NCBI GenBank assembly: GCA_018296165.2
Contig: JACKQL020000031.1
Coordinates: 576,140-640,139, forward strand
Length of the DNA: 64,000 nt
Direction of reading: 5' to 3'
Source of the DNA: Termitomyces sp. T153
Taxonomy: Eukaryota > Basidiomycota > Agaricomycetes > Agaricales > Lyophyllaceae
The translations under genes and the position numbers were made by a program. The notes beneath the pieces are model-generated. The model was not told where the DNA came from, did not search any database, and saw only the letters and a list, made by a program, of their open reading frames with translations. The number at the start of each line of letters is the position of its first letter. Position 1 is the first letter of the stretch. Below are positions 43,846 to 54,847 of the stretch, piece by piece.

Positions 43846-44873
43846 TGATGATGTCTGTTGCCACTTAGCTGCCATGTAGAAAATACAACAACTAGTAGTT
43901 TTACAAGTAGAGTATGAATAGACTATAGAAAATAAGGTTTGCAAGTTGAGCTAGATTCCAGAAAGCCCACTAGATGCAGAAATAGTGCTAAATTGCTAGT
44001 GCAAAATCAAGAGATGGCAATAACAGATAGGAAAGGGAGAAACTCTATGGGTAAACCCAGCTAGAGTCAAACTGAAGTCACCAGACAAAAGGAGCACTAG
44101 CAAAACAATGCTAAAGGCTAGTACTAAGAATAGCAAGGAGAGCATTAACAGCAGAGGATGATAATGGAACAAAACTAGCTGTAGGTGCTAGTGCTAAACA
44201 TAAACTTGATAAAATAGTACTCTAAAGTAATACTGGCTAAGTGAGATAACAAGGGCACTAACTCAATAAAGAGGGCACTAGAGCAAAAGAAGATACTTTA
44301 AAGTTGCTAGACTTAGATCTGAAGTCTAGGGTTTATAATGAGGTGTGATTCTTTGATGGTAGTATAGAAAACATAACAGTATTTATAGTAAGTAGCAATA
44401 ATGAAACTAAAAGGAATTAATAACAGTAAAAAGGAGTGCTAGTGACATATGTGAATCAGAAGGAATGGCTTGAGCAAGTTAATAACTCAACTATAGCTAA
44501 ATTTGACACTTGGAATGACAGCCAGTATGCTGGTTGCTAGAGTGGCATGTATCAAAGAAATAAGTCCAAATCAAGAAATAATAAAAAACTGTAATAATAA
44601 TACTAAGAGAAGAAATATTGTCAGAAACTTTACCAAGAAAGGAAATATCATCATAGATTTTATCAAGAAAGGAAATATTGTTAGAGACTTTGCTAGAAGG
44701 GCACTAAAGAATGCTAGGGAAAAGTCAGCTAGCATGATGGGGGTCTAGACCACAAATAATGGAGTCATGTAACTATTGCATTATGTAGAAACCAGAAATT
44801 CTAAAGGTCACTAAGACACTAAGACATAAGAAAAAGATAAAAATCCACACTCAGTGAGAATAGGGTCTTATCA
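43846..44873 (-). mobile_element. 3' LTR of gypsy B
   Basis: Starts TGATGATGTCTGTTGCC (plus strand) and ends GGGTCTTATCA. Includes three 30-bp tandem units (44608-44697) that are not expanded in the 5' LTR. Confidence 0.75.
44608..44697 (+). repeat. Three 30-bp tandem units
   Basis: Units like AGAAGAAATATTGTCAGAAA... repeat three times with a period of 30 bp. The chance open frame across them gives a repeated 10-residue peptide (GNIVRDF type) that is not a gene product. Confidence 0.75.
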
Positions 44874-45419
44874 GTGCTTGTTTTAGAGGCCATAGAAATG
44901 TAACATATCAGCAACTGTATGATCAGTAAGAAGTATGACAAAGTTTACTAGCACTTAGCATTAGCAACAGAGAAGTGCACAAAAAAAGACAAAAGTGGAA
45001 AGAAATATATAGCAATAACAGACAGAGTCTTGAAAAAGAAATGCTCAGGAGATCATCATAGCAATAAATTCATGGAGGTTTGTGCAAGGCAGCTCAGAAA
45101 AGGCCTATAATAGCATTGTATCTTGATGTAACAACAAGAAATAATAGCAAAAGGAACAAAGTCTGTAGAATATTTTTAATGGTTTTTTAGTATAGTATTC
45201 TGGAAATCAAGAAAAAGGTATAAGAGCTTAGCAAAAGGCTGTGCTGTGCTAGTCATCATTTTTGCTAGCAATGTTGGGCAGGTCTTCATTGCCTAAGAGG
45301 CTGGTTTTCTCTAGCTGGCAAACTTTAAAGGTGTCAATGTTGAGGATGCCACTAGATATAGTAATATATTTTCTAGCAAAATAGAGAAGTAGGCAAAAGG
45401 CAGTTACTAGTTAATGTAT

Positions 45420-48400
45420 GACTGAGCTATCTAATCTGCAAAGAATATAAGCACCACCATGGTTATGGGAGATCACTAATAATAGTCTTAAATAATGAGG
45501 GCACATCTTCTTGTTGTGAGTGACTGTAATTCTGGTATTGCATATTATAACAAGGTTGCCATGCTTGAAGTTATAGTTGTGAATGGTGGTAGCATGTTTT
45601 TTTTCAAAGCAGAGAGCAGCTTGGTAGCAAGCAGTAAAGACTTTGTTGTAGAGTTGCTCAAGATCTTCTAGTTGCCACTGAAGGTCAATAGCACATCTGG
45701 TGATAAGGTTGGTAGAAAATAGTACTGAGTTTGGTAGTAGCTAAAGGTAAGTAGCTTCTAAAGCATTGACAGAAAAGAGGGTGTGTATTCTTGTAGTTGC
45801 ATAGTTTGGTGAGCATTTCATGTGCTTGCATACTATAGCTCTCCCAGACCAAAAGACAGAGTAGATGGCACTACTCTACTTGGACTGGTTGCTATCTACT
45901 GCCTTAAAGAGTGCTTGCTAAACATCAAAGTGTGGTGACTCCACTATACTATGAATGTGTTTATTGTAGCCAGAGATATAAATGTGGTTTAAGTAGTACT
46001 TCTTTGCTAAGTAGGCAACTGCTTTAATAATAAAAAGTCCATTGTCAGTAACAATCTTGCAAAGGGCACTTCAGTAACAAATAATATCTTCAAATATCCA
46101 CTTAACAATAGCAGCAGTGTTCTCTCATTGAAGCATGTGGAATTCAGGATAGCAAATCAGGGAACAGTGACTTTGGATAATGTACTCAAAGTTATTAGAG
46201 AGCAGCATGAACATGGTATCAACATAAATCTTGCTAAATAAGAGTGCTGGCATAGCAACAGTTGGTGGTATGAAAACTTAAGTGGTCTGATGGATCTGGC
46301 AGAGATTGTAGATGCAGATGTACAAAGTAATGTCAGTGCTGATATACAACCATCAGAAGCACTTCAGTAGGGCTGCTCTAATAACAAAGAGACTTCAGTG
46401 CCCAAGTTTGTTATGTATGGCATGTAAAATATGGTAGCTAGTCTCAATGTATAGTTTGTGAGCACCATAATAGTTGTATTGCTAGAGCTTTCCATCAGTT
46501 AAGAAAAATGTAGTGGTATAGTAATAAGTAAAGTGGAGGTGGTTTATTTGAGTCATTAGCATTGTTGCTGAAGTTGTTGTTAAAGAGGGAAATGACTGGT
46601 GGTGATGGTGTAGAACTGTAAGTGACTAGAAGTAGCAGGCAACTGTCTGGTGCTGAGATGCAAAGGAGGGGTACTGGCAGCTGTATAGCATGCACCAAGC
46701 TATGCATACATTCCACCCCATCCTCAAAGACATCATTGTTGCTATTGTCAGGCATAGAGTTGCTAGGCTTCAGAGGTTGTTGCAACAGTCCATCAAGGCC
46801 ATGGAAAGTGCCTTTGACATGCACCAACTCAAAATGGAACATCAGGATTGTTATGATCCAGCAATTCATGCTAGCATAGGGCTAAATGTCAGAGTTTTGA
46901 AGCATACCCTTGATATAGCACACATTAACTTCAATGATGAGGTTGCAGATTCTGGGAAGGTGCATGCACAATGCCTATAGCATTCTGAACTATAGAATTT
47001 AAGCCTGGGTTGACTGAAGCACACATACCTGTTGTTAAGCATGATGGACCCAAATTAATTGTAGCAATGCTATTTGCAATCATTGCTATGATACTAGCAG
47101 AGGTAAAATCCCACTGCAATATAAGAAGTGTCAACCACTAAGATAACTGAGTCAACAGATTTATAATTAATGGAGACTAGGGGCTTAGCATCTTGCAGCA
47201 TCTGCACAAGGTCACACTGAGCATTGATCTAGTTAGAGCCAACCTCAAAGGGAATGTCAGCCCATGTTAGATTTGTTCAGTAGTGGGCTCTGTGTGCAAA
47301 GTTCTTGATAAAAATCCTAAGAATGCCAATGGTGCTAAGAAAGGTGTGCACTTCCAATAACAACTTGTAAGGTTCTCAGAACTCAATTAGCACCAAGAAA
47401 CTCTCTTTAGGAACTTGTCCTTCTGACATGCAGATATGACTAAAGATCTTAAATTTGGTGGCACAAAGAACTAGCTTATGACTAGAAAATATACCACTGC
47501 AATTCTTCATATACTGAAGAATGCAATTGAAAAGTTCAAAGAAATTCCAGAGCAGGTTATCATAATGCTTAGTAGAGGTGCTTTCAACTGACATCCAGTT
47601 CTTGGGTTCTTTAGTGCCAACATTATCAATAAAGCTGAGCACATTGTAGGGAATTTCAGGTTGCAAAATGAAGTTAATGTTGCTGTGAAAGATCAGTACT
47701 GAATTAGTCCAACCCATTATTAGAGTCACTATTTGCAAAGCACTAAAGGAAGTCTGGAGTATTATTAGGTCACAAGAGGAAGGATGGATCAAGCACTTGT
47801 CATAGCTTATGTAGAAAAGTTGAGGGTAGTGCTACAGATATGCTCAGTAAAAGACTCAGCAACATGATTTAGGAATGGCAGCACTCTTAAGTGACAAATG
47901 TTTACACAGTTTAGTGGCTCTAGACTATGCACAAGTTGGAGCTTACCATTCTCCTTGAGAACACAGAACCAGCATGAGCAATAGGCTGAGTTGGAGGGTT
48001 CATAGATGGCAGCATTGATTTTGTCATGTATGATCTTACAAACTTCTTTTTCAAGACTGGGCAGGATAAGTCAGTTGTACTGGATTCAAAAAACATGCAG
48101 GACTGTTAGTATGTGTATTGGCAGAAAGAAGTCAGGGGCATAGGCTGCCCTGTTTGGAGTCATCCCAGACAAGGGCTTAATTTTGCTTAGCAATAAGGTC
48201 AATCAATACATTGAGTTTGTTGCTAGTAAGGAAGCTAGTATCATATTTGCTAACAAATGTTGCTTTGTGCTTATTGGTAAATTGCTCAGTTGGTACAAAA
48301 GAAGGAGGGTTGGAGTCAAGTGTTGGCAGGATTGTTAGGGAGTCACCAACAATTTTACACTCAATGCAGAAGTTTTCTAAAATCTGACTAGCAATGAGTT

Positions 48401-51380
48401 TAGTTTTCAAAGTGATAGGCTTGTACTTCTTTTTAATCCAGACATCTCTGCATTTAGTTTTATTAGTGATGAAGACAGCAAGAAAGGAGTAATGAATAAA
48501 GACATTCATAGCAACATCAATAGTAGTGAAGTGGAAAGTTGTAATAATAAGTCCCAAGAATTTGGGGATCAGAAATATCTATAGAGATGATGTAGAAATT
48601 AGTAGGTAAAGGATCAGAAAAAGACAGGGCTGTAGCATATATATAAGCAAGAGAAGGGCTTTATGGATTTTTTGTAAGTAAATCGTCTGTAATCTTTTAA
48701 TTTAATGCAAGAAATAAATGAAACTTGTTTAGTCTGCTGGTTATATTCAATCATTAGTACCAGGTTGCTAGCACTATCACTAATTGTGGTAGTGGTAGTA
48801 ACACCAGTATTAGAGCAACATTTTTTGTCATAGTAAAACTGTTAGTGGGATCACTTGGGCTTGCCTCTAGAAAATGTTAATATAGCACACTAGTTCTAAT
48901 GTTGGGGCCTGTAGTTGTTAGCATCATTTCTTGGTTGCTAAGGGTTTTAAAAACACTGTAGGTTAGCATATGCAGGAGATCATATGATGTGAATTTAGAG
49001 GTCAAATATAATATTGCCAATTATACAGTGAATGTTGCATACTAGGCCTAGTGATCAGTTCATGGAGCCATTAGCATTCTGTATATTGAGGATAATGCTC
49101 AGATCATAAATTAAGGACAGTCTACTAGCAAGTTCAGCCAATATAGAATTAATTTGAGACCCACTATCAACAATGCATCTAATTTCTTTATAATTGTCAA
49201 TAAGCATCATAATTGAGTAAATGGGCTGGGCTTTCTTGATGCAAGTAAGAACAACAGGGTTTTGATCTAGGGGTACCAACTCAATGTAGGCCTCAACAGA
49301 ATTAATAGCAGTGATTAGTACTAGAGTTTCTGAAATACCCTGAGCAGTAATGGCATTGAAAGATAGACTGAAGATGGCATCATTATAAGCAAAGGTCAGC
49401 AAAATTCCTTTAACATAACATTGTGTTCAGAGGGCTTATTAGCAGTGATGATGTTAGTAGCTAAGTTGTGCTTGGAGATAATAGCATTGCAAAACTGATT
49501 GCAAAAGCAAGCACAATTTACCAACTAAAACAATAACCTTAGTCTGAAAGATGCAATTGAAAACTGCCTTGGTGTTTAATGTCATAAATTGAAAGCATTT
49601 TTCTGTATGTGCCATCTTGGCACTTGTTAGAGGCAATGAAGTTATAAGTGTTGGATGGGATGTAGCAATTAAAAATATCAAAGAACAGATATAATAGAGG
49701 CTGAGAGTTGGTAGCACTAGTGATCAAAGCAGATGCAGCAGGGTAAGTAGCAGGTTTTGGTGCTTAGTCAGCAGTGGAAACACTAGAGGTAGCAAGATCT
49801 AGTATAGATGGAGGAGTTGGGCAATAATCTTTAGCACATGGGATTTCTACACTATCAAAGACATTGGAGCATCACAAAGCTATAAGTTTCCTCTTTAGCA
49901 ATTCAATGTGTACTTTGCAAGAGAGAGGCTTGAGTCCTTATTATCCAAGTGCAACACCTCATAAAACATAATCTGATCAGAAGCCTGTTCTGCATCCAGA
50001 AGTTGCTTATCAAACATTCTGTAGTAAGTTGTCCTGGGTTGCATCTGTACTATTTATCAATGCACTCCATATACAAGTGCTTGCTAGAGTGGTTGAGGAT
50101 CATGGTGCTAGAGGACAGCATCATCTTCAGCATTGTAACAACATTTTCCCTACTGAATGTAGAGTTTCAGCTGGAGGCAGTGACTACAAACCAAAGTATG
50201 ACCAGTATTGCTACAGAAGTGATATTCATCTAAGAAAGTGCAAGAATGATTAGCAGCACCTGCACTGAGCAAAGCTTCCAAGCACTTGAGAGTGCTAACA
50301 ATGGTAGATGTAGTAGCAGAGTTGGCAGGTTCAGACTAATAATGGGAGCAGGCATGGCAACAGTGGCAGCAGGGACTAAACTAGAATATGAGACAGTAAA
50401 CATGGCAGTAGCAATTAATTTTGAAGTGCTAGTATCAGTACCCTTTAATATCCACTTAGCACCTTCAAACATGCTCTCAATGTTATAAGAGTTGTCAAGG
50501 TGGTGGTCAAGCATAGTGATTTCAAGGCAGCAGACAATCTTAAACTATAGCAATGTAAGAGAATACTCTGCCAGAAGAGGCAACATTCCTTATTTCTGTA
50601 GAGCTTACCATTAGCCAAAAGCCACTTGGCAATGTGCTGAAAGTTGCAATAGTAGTCTGAGACCCTGCTTAGTGTGAAAGGTCTGCTAAAGGACATATAA
50701 GTAACAAGCCATTTGAGGTCACCAAGAGTATACCAAGTTGTTATGTCAGTGCCAGAGTAGAGTCACATTACTGCTTTCTATTCATAACAGGTGTAATAAT
50801 GCTCTTCAGTGGCACCAGTGGGAAAAAAAGAGTTGCTAAATTCTAATATACCAAGCCAGATTTCTGCCATATTAAAAAGATGCAGTATACTGTGTACTTC
50901 TTTTTCTAAGTTTTATCAGTTATGCTATAGTTTCTCAATAGATATTCAAGTTTGCAGAAGTATCCTGCTAGCTCACAAGGATGGAACTCATCCCACTTAG
51001 GAGCAGTAAAGTTGTTGCACAGCAACATGTCAGACCAGACAATTGTTATCAGCTATAGCAATTGGATTTAAAGTTGAAAAAGGAGTAAGTGAGAGTGATA
51101 GCTGGTGGAATTCTGAAAAGAAGGTGAGCAAGTTGAGTGGCATTAGCAGTGAAAGAGAGGTGCTAAAGAAGCTGAGTACATATTCTCCTAGAAAAAGGTT
51201 GTTAATTTTGTAAATAAAAAGAGAATTATGTGTAGTGCTCTAAGTTTGTCAGCAAGGTTGTGCAGTGTAAAAGTTGGTTAGAATAGTGGTGAAGTCAAAG
51301 AAGCTAAGAAGGAATTAAATTAGCAAGGTGCTGGAATAAAATGTAAGCAACAAAAGGCTTGTTCACAGGTTTCTGGCAGA
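45420..51380 (-). pseudogene. Gypsy B gag-pol relic
   Basis: Minus strand. Gag part with DYYCNFQHIAKWLLANGKLYRN (50445-50696). Protease IRCIVDSGSQINSILAELASRLSL (49055-49402), catalytic Asp-Ser-Gly kept. Pre-RT linker KKKYKPITLKTKLIASQILENFCIECKIVGD and FVPTEQFT...LIDLIAKQN (48177-48557). Reverse transcriptase: GWTNSVLIFHSNINFILQPEIP and FIDNVGTKEP (47376-47792), where the catalytic pair reads Asp-Asn. Integrase core keeps IVTDNG (about 46050). The C-terminus resembles MCPHYLRLLLVISHNHGGAYIL (about 45430-45510). Frames are broken throughout. Confidence 0.75.
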
Positions 51381-51401
51381 ATCTTGCTCTTTACTCTTGC
51401 A

Positions 51402-51411
51402 GTGGGCTCCA
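51402..51411 (-). other. Gypsy B primer-binding site
   Basis: The minus strand reads TGGAGCCCAC, three bases inside the LTR, matching the gypsy A site at nine of ten bases. Confidence 0.7.
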
Positions 51412-51414
51412 AAA

Positions 51415-52331
51415 TAATGGTATCCATTGCCATCTAGCTGCCAAGCAAAGAACACAACAACTAGCAGTTTTATAAGTAAAGTATGAACAGACTATAGTAA
51501 GTGAGGGTGCAAGCTGAACTAGGTCCCAGAAAGCCTGTTAGATATAAAAGAGATGCTAGGTCACTAGCACAAAGTTGATAGGAACAATAGTAAAACAGGA
51601 GAGGAAAACTTTATGATGAACTTAACTAGAGTAGAGCTAATGTTGCTAGGCAGGAGTTGCTAGCAAAATGTGCTAATAGTAGGTGCTAGGGATATCAAAG
51701 AGGGAATTAGCAAAATGGAATAATAACACAACAAAACTAGCTATAGGTGCTAGCACTAAATGTGGACTTGGCAAAATCATACTCTAAAGTAGTACTAGTT
51801 GAACAAAACAATGAGGATGCTAACTCATTAGAGAGAGCACTAGAGCAATAGAAGAATTTCTAAAGTCATTAGATTTAGATCTGAAGTCTGATAACAATAT
51901 GTGATTCTTTAATGTTGCACAGAAATCATAATAATATTTATAGTAAGTAAAGGTAGTGAAAACTAAAAGAAATTAATAATGGTGAAAAGAGATAGGCCAG
52001 TCAGGAGGAATGGCTTGTGAAAGTCAATAACTCAAACTGTAGCTAGATTTAATACTTGGAATGACAGCTAGTATGCTAATTGCTAGAATGGCATATATTA
52101 AGAAATAAGAAACTGTATCAATAATACCAAAAAAAGGAATATTATTGGTGACCTTACTAAGAAGTTACTAGAGGTTGCTAGGATTTGAAAAGGAGAAGTC
52201 ATCCAATGGGCCAGAGATCTAGGCCACATGTGACAAAGTCATATGACCATTGCATTATATAGAAACTAGAAATTCTGAAAGTTGCCAAAACATACGAAAA
52301 GACAAAAATTGGTACTTAGTAAGAATAGAGT
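51415..52331 (-). mobile_element. 5' LTR of gypsy B
   Basis: Starts TAATGGTATCCATTGCC (TG decayed to TA) and ends near AGAGTCTTATTACC. Internal phrases such as CAACTAGCAGTTTTATAAGTA match the LTRs at 37982 and 43846. Confidence 0.75.
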
Positions 52332-54247
52332 CTTATTACCACTGTGCTTCTGGCCAGCCTGCCTATTGCTTGCCTTTTGACTGGAGTGTAAGATATGAGT
52401 AAATAGGCTTAGCTTGGACTATCCATGGCCAATATTCTCTTACAAGTTGTCCAGACTTTTATGCAGTGCCCCTCTCTGGCCTATGGCACCAACCCTACCT
52501 CCAACTCACCCTTGCTAGGCATAACCCCACCTACTAACATGCCACTCTATGTGCTTCATCCCCCATACTTCAGGCTAGTAGTGTTGCTCTTTGTCCACCA
52601 CTTGCTTGCTACTACTTTAATGCTAGCTGCTTGCTATTTGCTTATTGCTTACTGCCTATAAAGGCAGAGTCTGGAAGCTGTGACTCAATCACCCAACTGG
52701 CAAAAGGAGATCCAAAGTCTGTTCAGTACTGTACAATGTCTTTAAGTATAACTACACACTTGGCAAAAGGAGATCCATAAAGAACAAGTTTGAGAAACTC
52801 CCTAAGCCAAATGCTATACTCAAACTTTTCAGACTTCTGAGACACAACTGTATTGTATGACAGAAAAGTCATGTGACTGGTTGACCAGTCAACCAGTCAC
52901 ATGACCCAGGGCTTGCCTGACCTGTGCATGTGACTTGTTGGCTAGTCAACTAATCACATGCTAATTCAATCACAGAAATCCATTGTAAACAGTCTTGATC
53001 TTTGGATCTGCAGCATATAAACCCATAAAAATACAAGGGTCTGTTAAGAGGCAGTGTGGAAGGGCAACACTTGTCTGAAACATGGATAGAGAACTGGTGC
53101 AGCCTAAGAGCTGAGACTGGGACTAGCAGATGGGAAAAGCAAAGGAAAATAAAGGAAAACTATAAGGAGGAAGAATGAGGCAGAGGGGGAATGAAATATC
53201 TCCTGACATTGGACATCCCCTGACACTGCCACTTATGGGTCTCTGGGCCATATTGGCTTTTTCTCTAGCACCAGACAGCTACTCATGCACCTGGCCTCTG
53301 ACTCCTGCCTTTTGTCAACTCTGTCCCTTGTTCTATGACTTGCTTCTTGTCTGCCACTGGCCTGCTGCTGCTTTCATGCCAGCCCACTAGTTGCTCACTT
53401 GTCACTTGCTGTGGCCTGCTAGTCACCTCTTTATTGGCCAGTTGTCAATCAAACCTTCTACTACTGCCACCTCTGTACTATGTGTACAGTGCTTTACAAC
53501 TATAATCAGGCTTAAACCATCATACTCTTTACTCTCAAGCCCTGGCCACTCCCTCAGCCCACTCTACTCTGTTTGAGCTGCTATGCTTGCACTCTTGAGC
53601 AATGTTCTCTACCCATCCAAAGTTGTGTCCATTGAGTTGACAGACTTTGAGAAAGAAGTGAGAGAGACTGGTCTTTAGATTGTCTCACCTTTGCCTAACT
53701 TAGTCTATGGAGATTGGCACCTCTATCTAGCCAGCCACCAAGCTGCTTGGCCCCTTCTTACTCCCTCACCATCTTGGCTCCTATGCCCAATGGTATATTG
53801 TACCTGGCACATGGTATGTTATTGTCAATTATTGATCCTTCTACCACCAGACCCAATTAGTTAATAGTTCATAGTCATTGGCTTCTGCTTTGTCATATAG
53901 GCTGTAGTCATTGGCCTCTGGCTTAGTCATATGTATTTAATCATTTAGTAGCCTTGTAGTATTGAGGCAGACCTGAGAATAGGATATTTCCAGTCCAGAC
54001 AATAGCATTACTTCTAGTTTATTCACTAGCATAACTGTAAGCTTGATCAGTGCAGCTCCTTGCCTTCTGCCCAATATAGCTCCTTGCCTTCTGCCTCACT
54101 CTCTACCTTTGTTTCTCATTGGACACTTCTCCTTTACTCACTGTGCCTCTAGCCAGCCCACTTGTCACTCATCTCTTGACTGGAGTGTCAGGACATAAGT
54201 GGTGGGTGGGCTTGGCTTAGACTATCCACAGCCAATGTTCCCTTACA
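52332..54247 (+). mobile_element. Possible small LTR element (LTR-like pair) around a solo LTR
   Basis: A stretch of about 110 bp (52335-52446, CACTGTGCTTCTGGCCAGCC...GACTGGAGTGT...TCTTACA) recurs at 54138-54247 (CACTGTGCCTCTAGCCAGCC...CCCTTACA). The right copy could be the end of an LTR starting near 53818 (TGTTATTGTC). With the solo LTR at 52657-53225 removed, the interior would be only about 0.8 kb. No protein is recognisable. The left copy is truncated by gypsy B. An unrelated direct repeat remains possible. Confidence 0.4.
52657..53225 (-). mobile_element. Solo LTR of the chromovirus family
   Basis: 569 bp, flanked by CTGCC at 52652-52656 and 53226-53230, a perfect 5-bp duplication. Begins TATAAAGGCAGAG (TG to TA) and ends CCCCTGACA. 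Contains the family signature GACTCAATCACCCAACTGGC and a GAGATCC block. Includes a local inverted repeat of GTGACTGGTTGAC/GTCAACCAGTCAC (about 52873-52899). Confidence 0.85.
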
Positions 54248-54510
54248 AAATGCCTATCAACAAGTTCATCTCCCAAACTATTCTTCCTGCCCATTTGCTT
54301 TTGTGTCTGACAAAACTACTCTTCCTGCCCATTTGCTCTTGTATCTGACAATTGTCACCATGCTCATTTCTATCTACATCTTTTAAGCACCACTAAAATT
54401 GCACCTTCACAATACTATTTTTTTTTTCATTTCCTTCTTATCACAACCTCTGACTAGCAGTTTTTTTGCTTTTTTATAAGGCTCATTGGTAGATAATATA
54501 AGTACATATC
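54248..54510. other. Unassigned AT-rich spacer
   Basis: No gene seen. A short direct repeat, CTACTCTTCCTGCCCATTTGCT and CTATTCTTCCTGCCCATTTGCT, occurs at about 54277 and 54317. The last five bases (ATATC) are the gypsy 3 duplication. Confidence 0.4.
54506..54510. repeat. Target site duplication of gypsy 3 (left)
   Basis: ATATC, identical to 60073-60077. Confidence 0.92.
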
Positions 54511-54772
54511 TGTAAGCTTGCCGGTGGCAACTTACGACGAATTGGATGGAAATCTCAGTTTGACGTCATACTTAGCGGCACACTGCGACACACTCACATG
54601 AGCGCCGCCTCAAAAGTTTTATTTATCACTTTCGTTGCTCATCTTACTCACAAGCAAACAAAGGTGAAGTTTATCTTAATACTTAATTTTGGATCTTACT
54701 CACGAGCAAACGAAGTTGATTTTGTCTTATCTGATTGAGATCTTAGTGAGGCTGAAAACCGACAGCCTTTCA
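54511..54772 (+). mobile_element. 5' LTR of gypsy 3
   Basis: TGTAAGCTTGCC...CCTTTCA. A 21-base block CTTACTCACGAGCAAACGAA type occurs twice. Three CpG sites intact in the 3' LTR read CpA here. A T-rich run follows. I do not recognise a standard TGG primer-binding site, so self-priming as in Tf1-like elements is possible but untested. Confidence 0.93.
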
Positions 54773-54847
54773 CTTTTTTTTTGACACCGATAAGATTTCT
54801 TCAACCTGTCTTCGAACTGCCGCAGACCGTCGACTCCTACCCCTCTA

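Larger units (their letters stand above)
43846..52331 (-). mobile_element. Gypsy B, both LTRs present
   Basis: About 8.5 kb on the minus strand: 3' LTR 43846-44873, degenerate integrase to gag (about 45420-50700), primer-binding site 51402-51411, 5' LTR 51415 to about 52331. It is a close relative of gypsy A but lacks the antisense accessory gene, since integrase homology begins soon after the LTR. The right LTR edge is uncertain, and no matching target duplication is seen. Confidence 0.78.
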
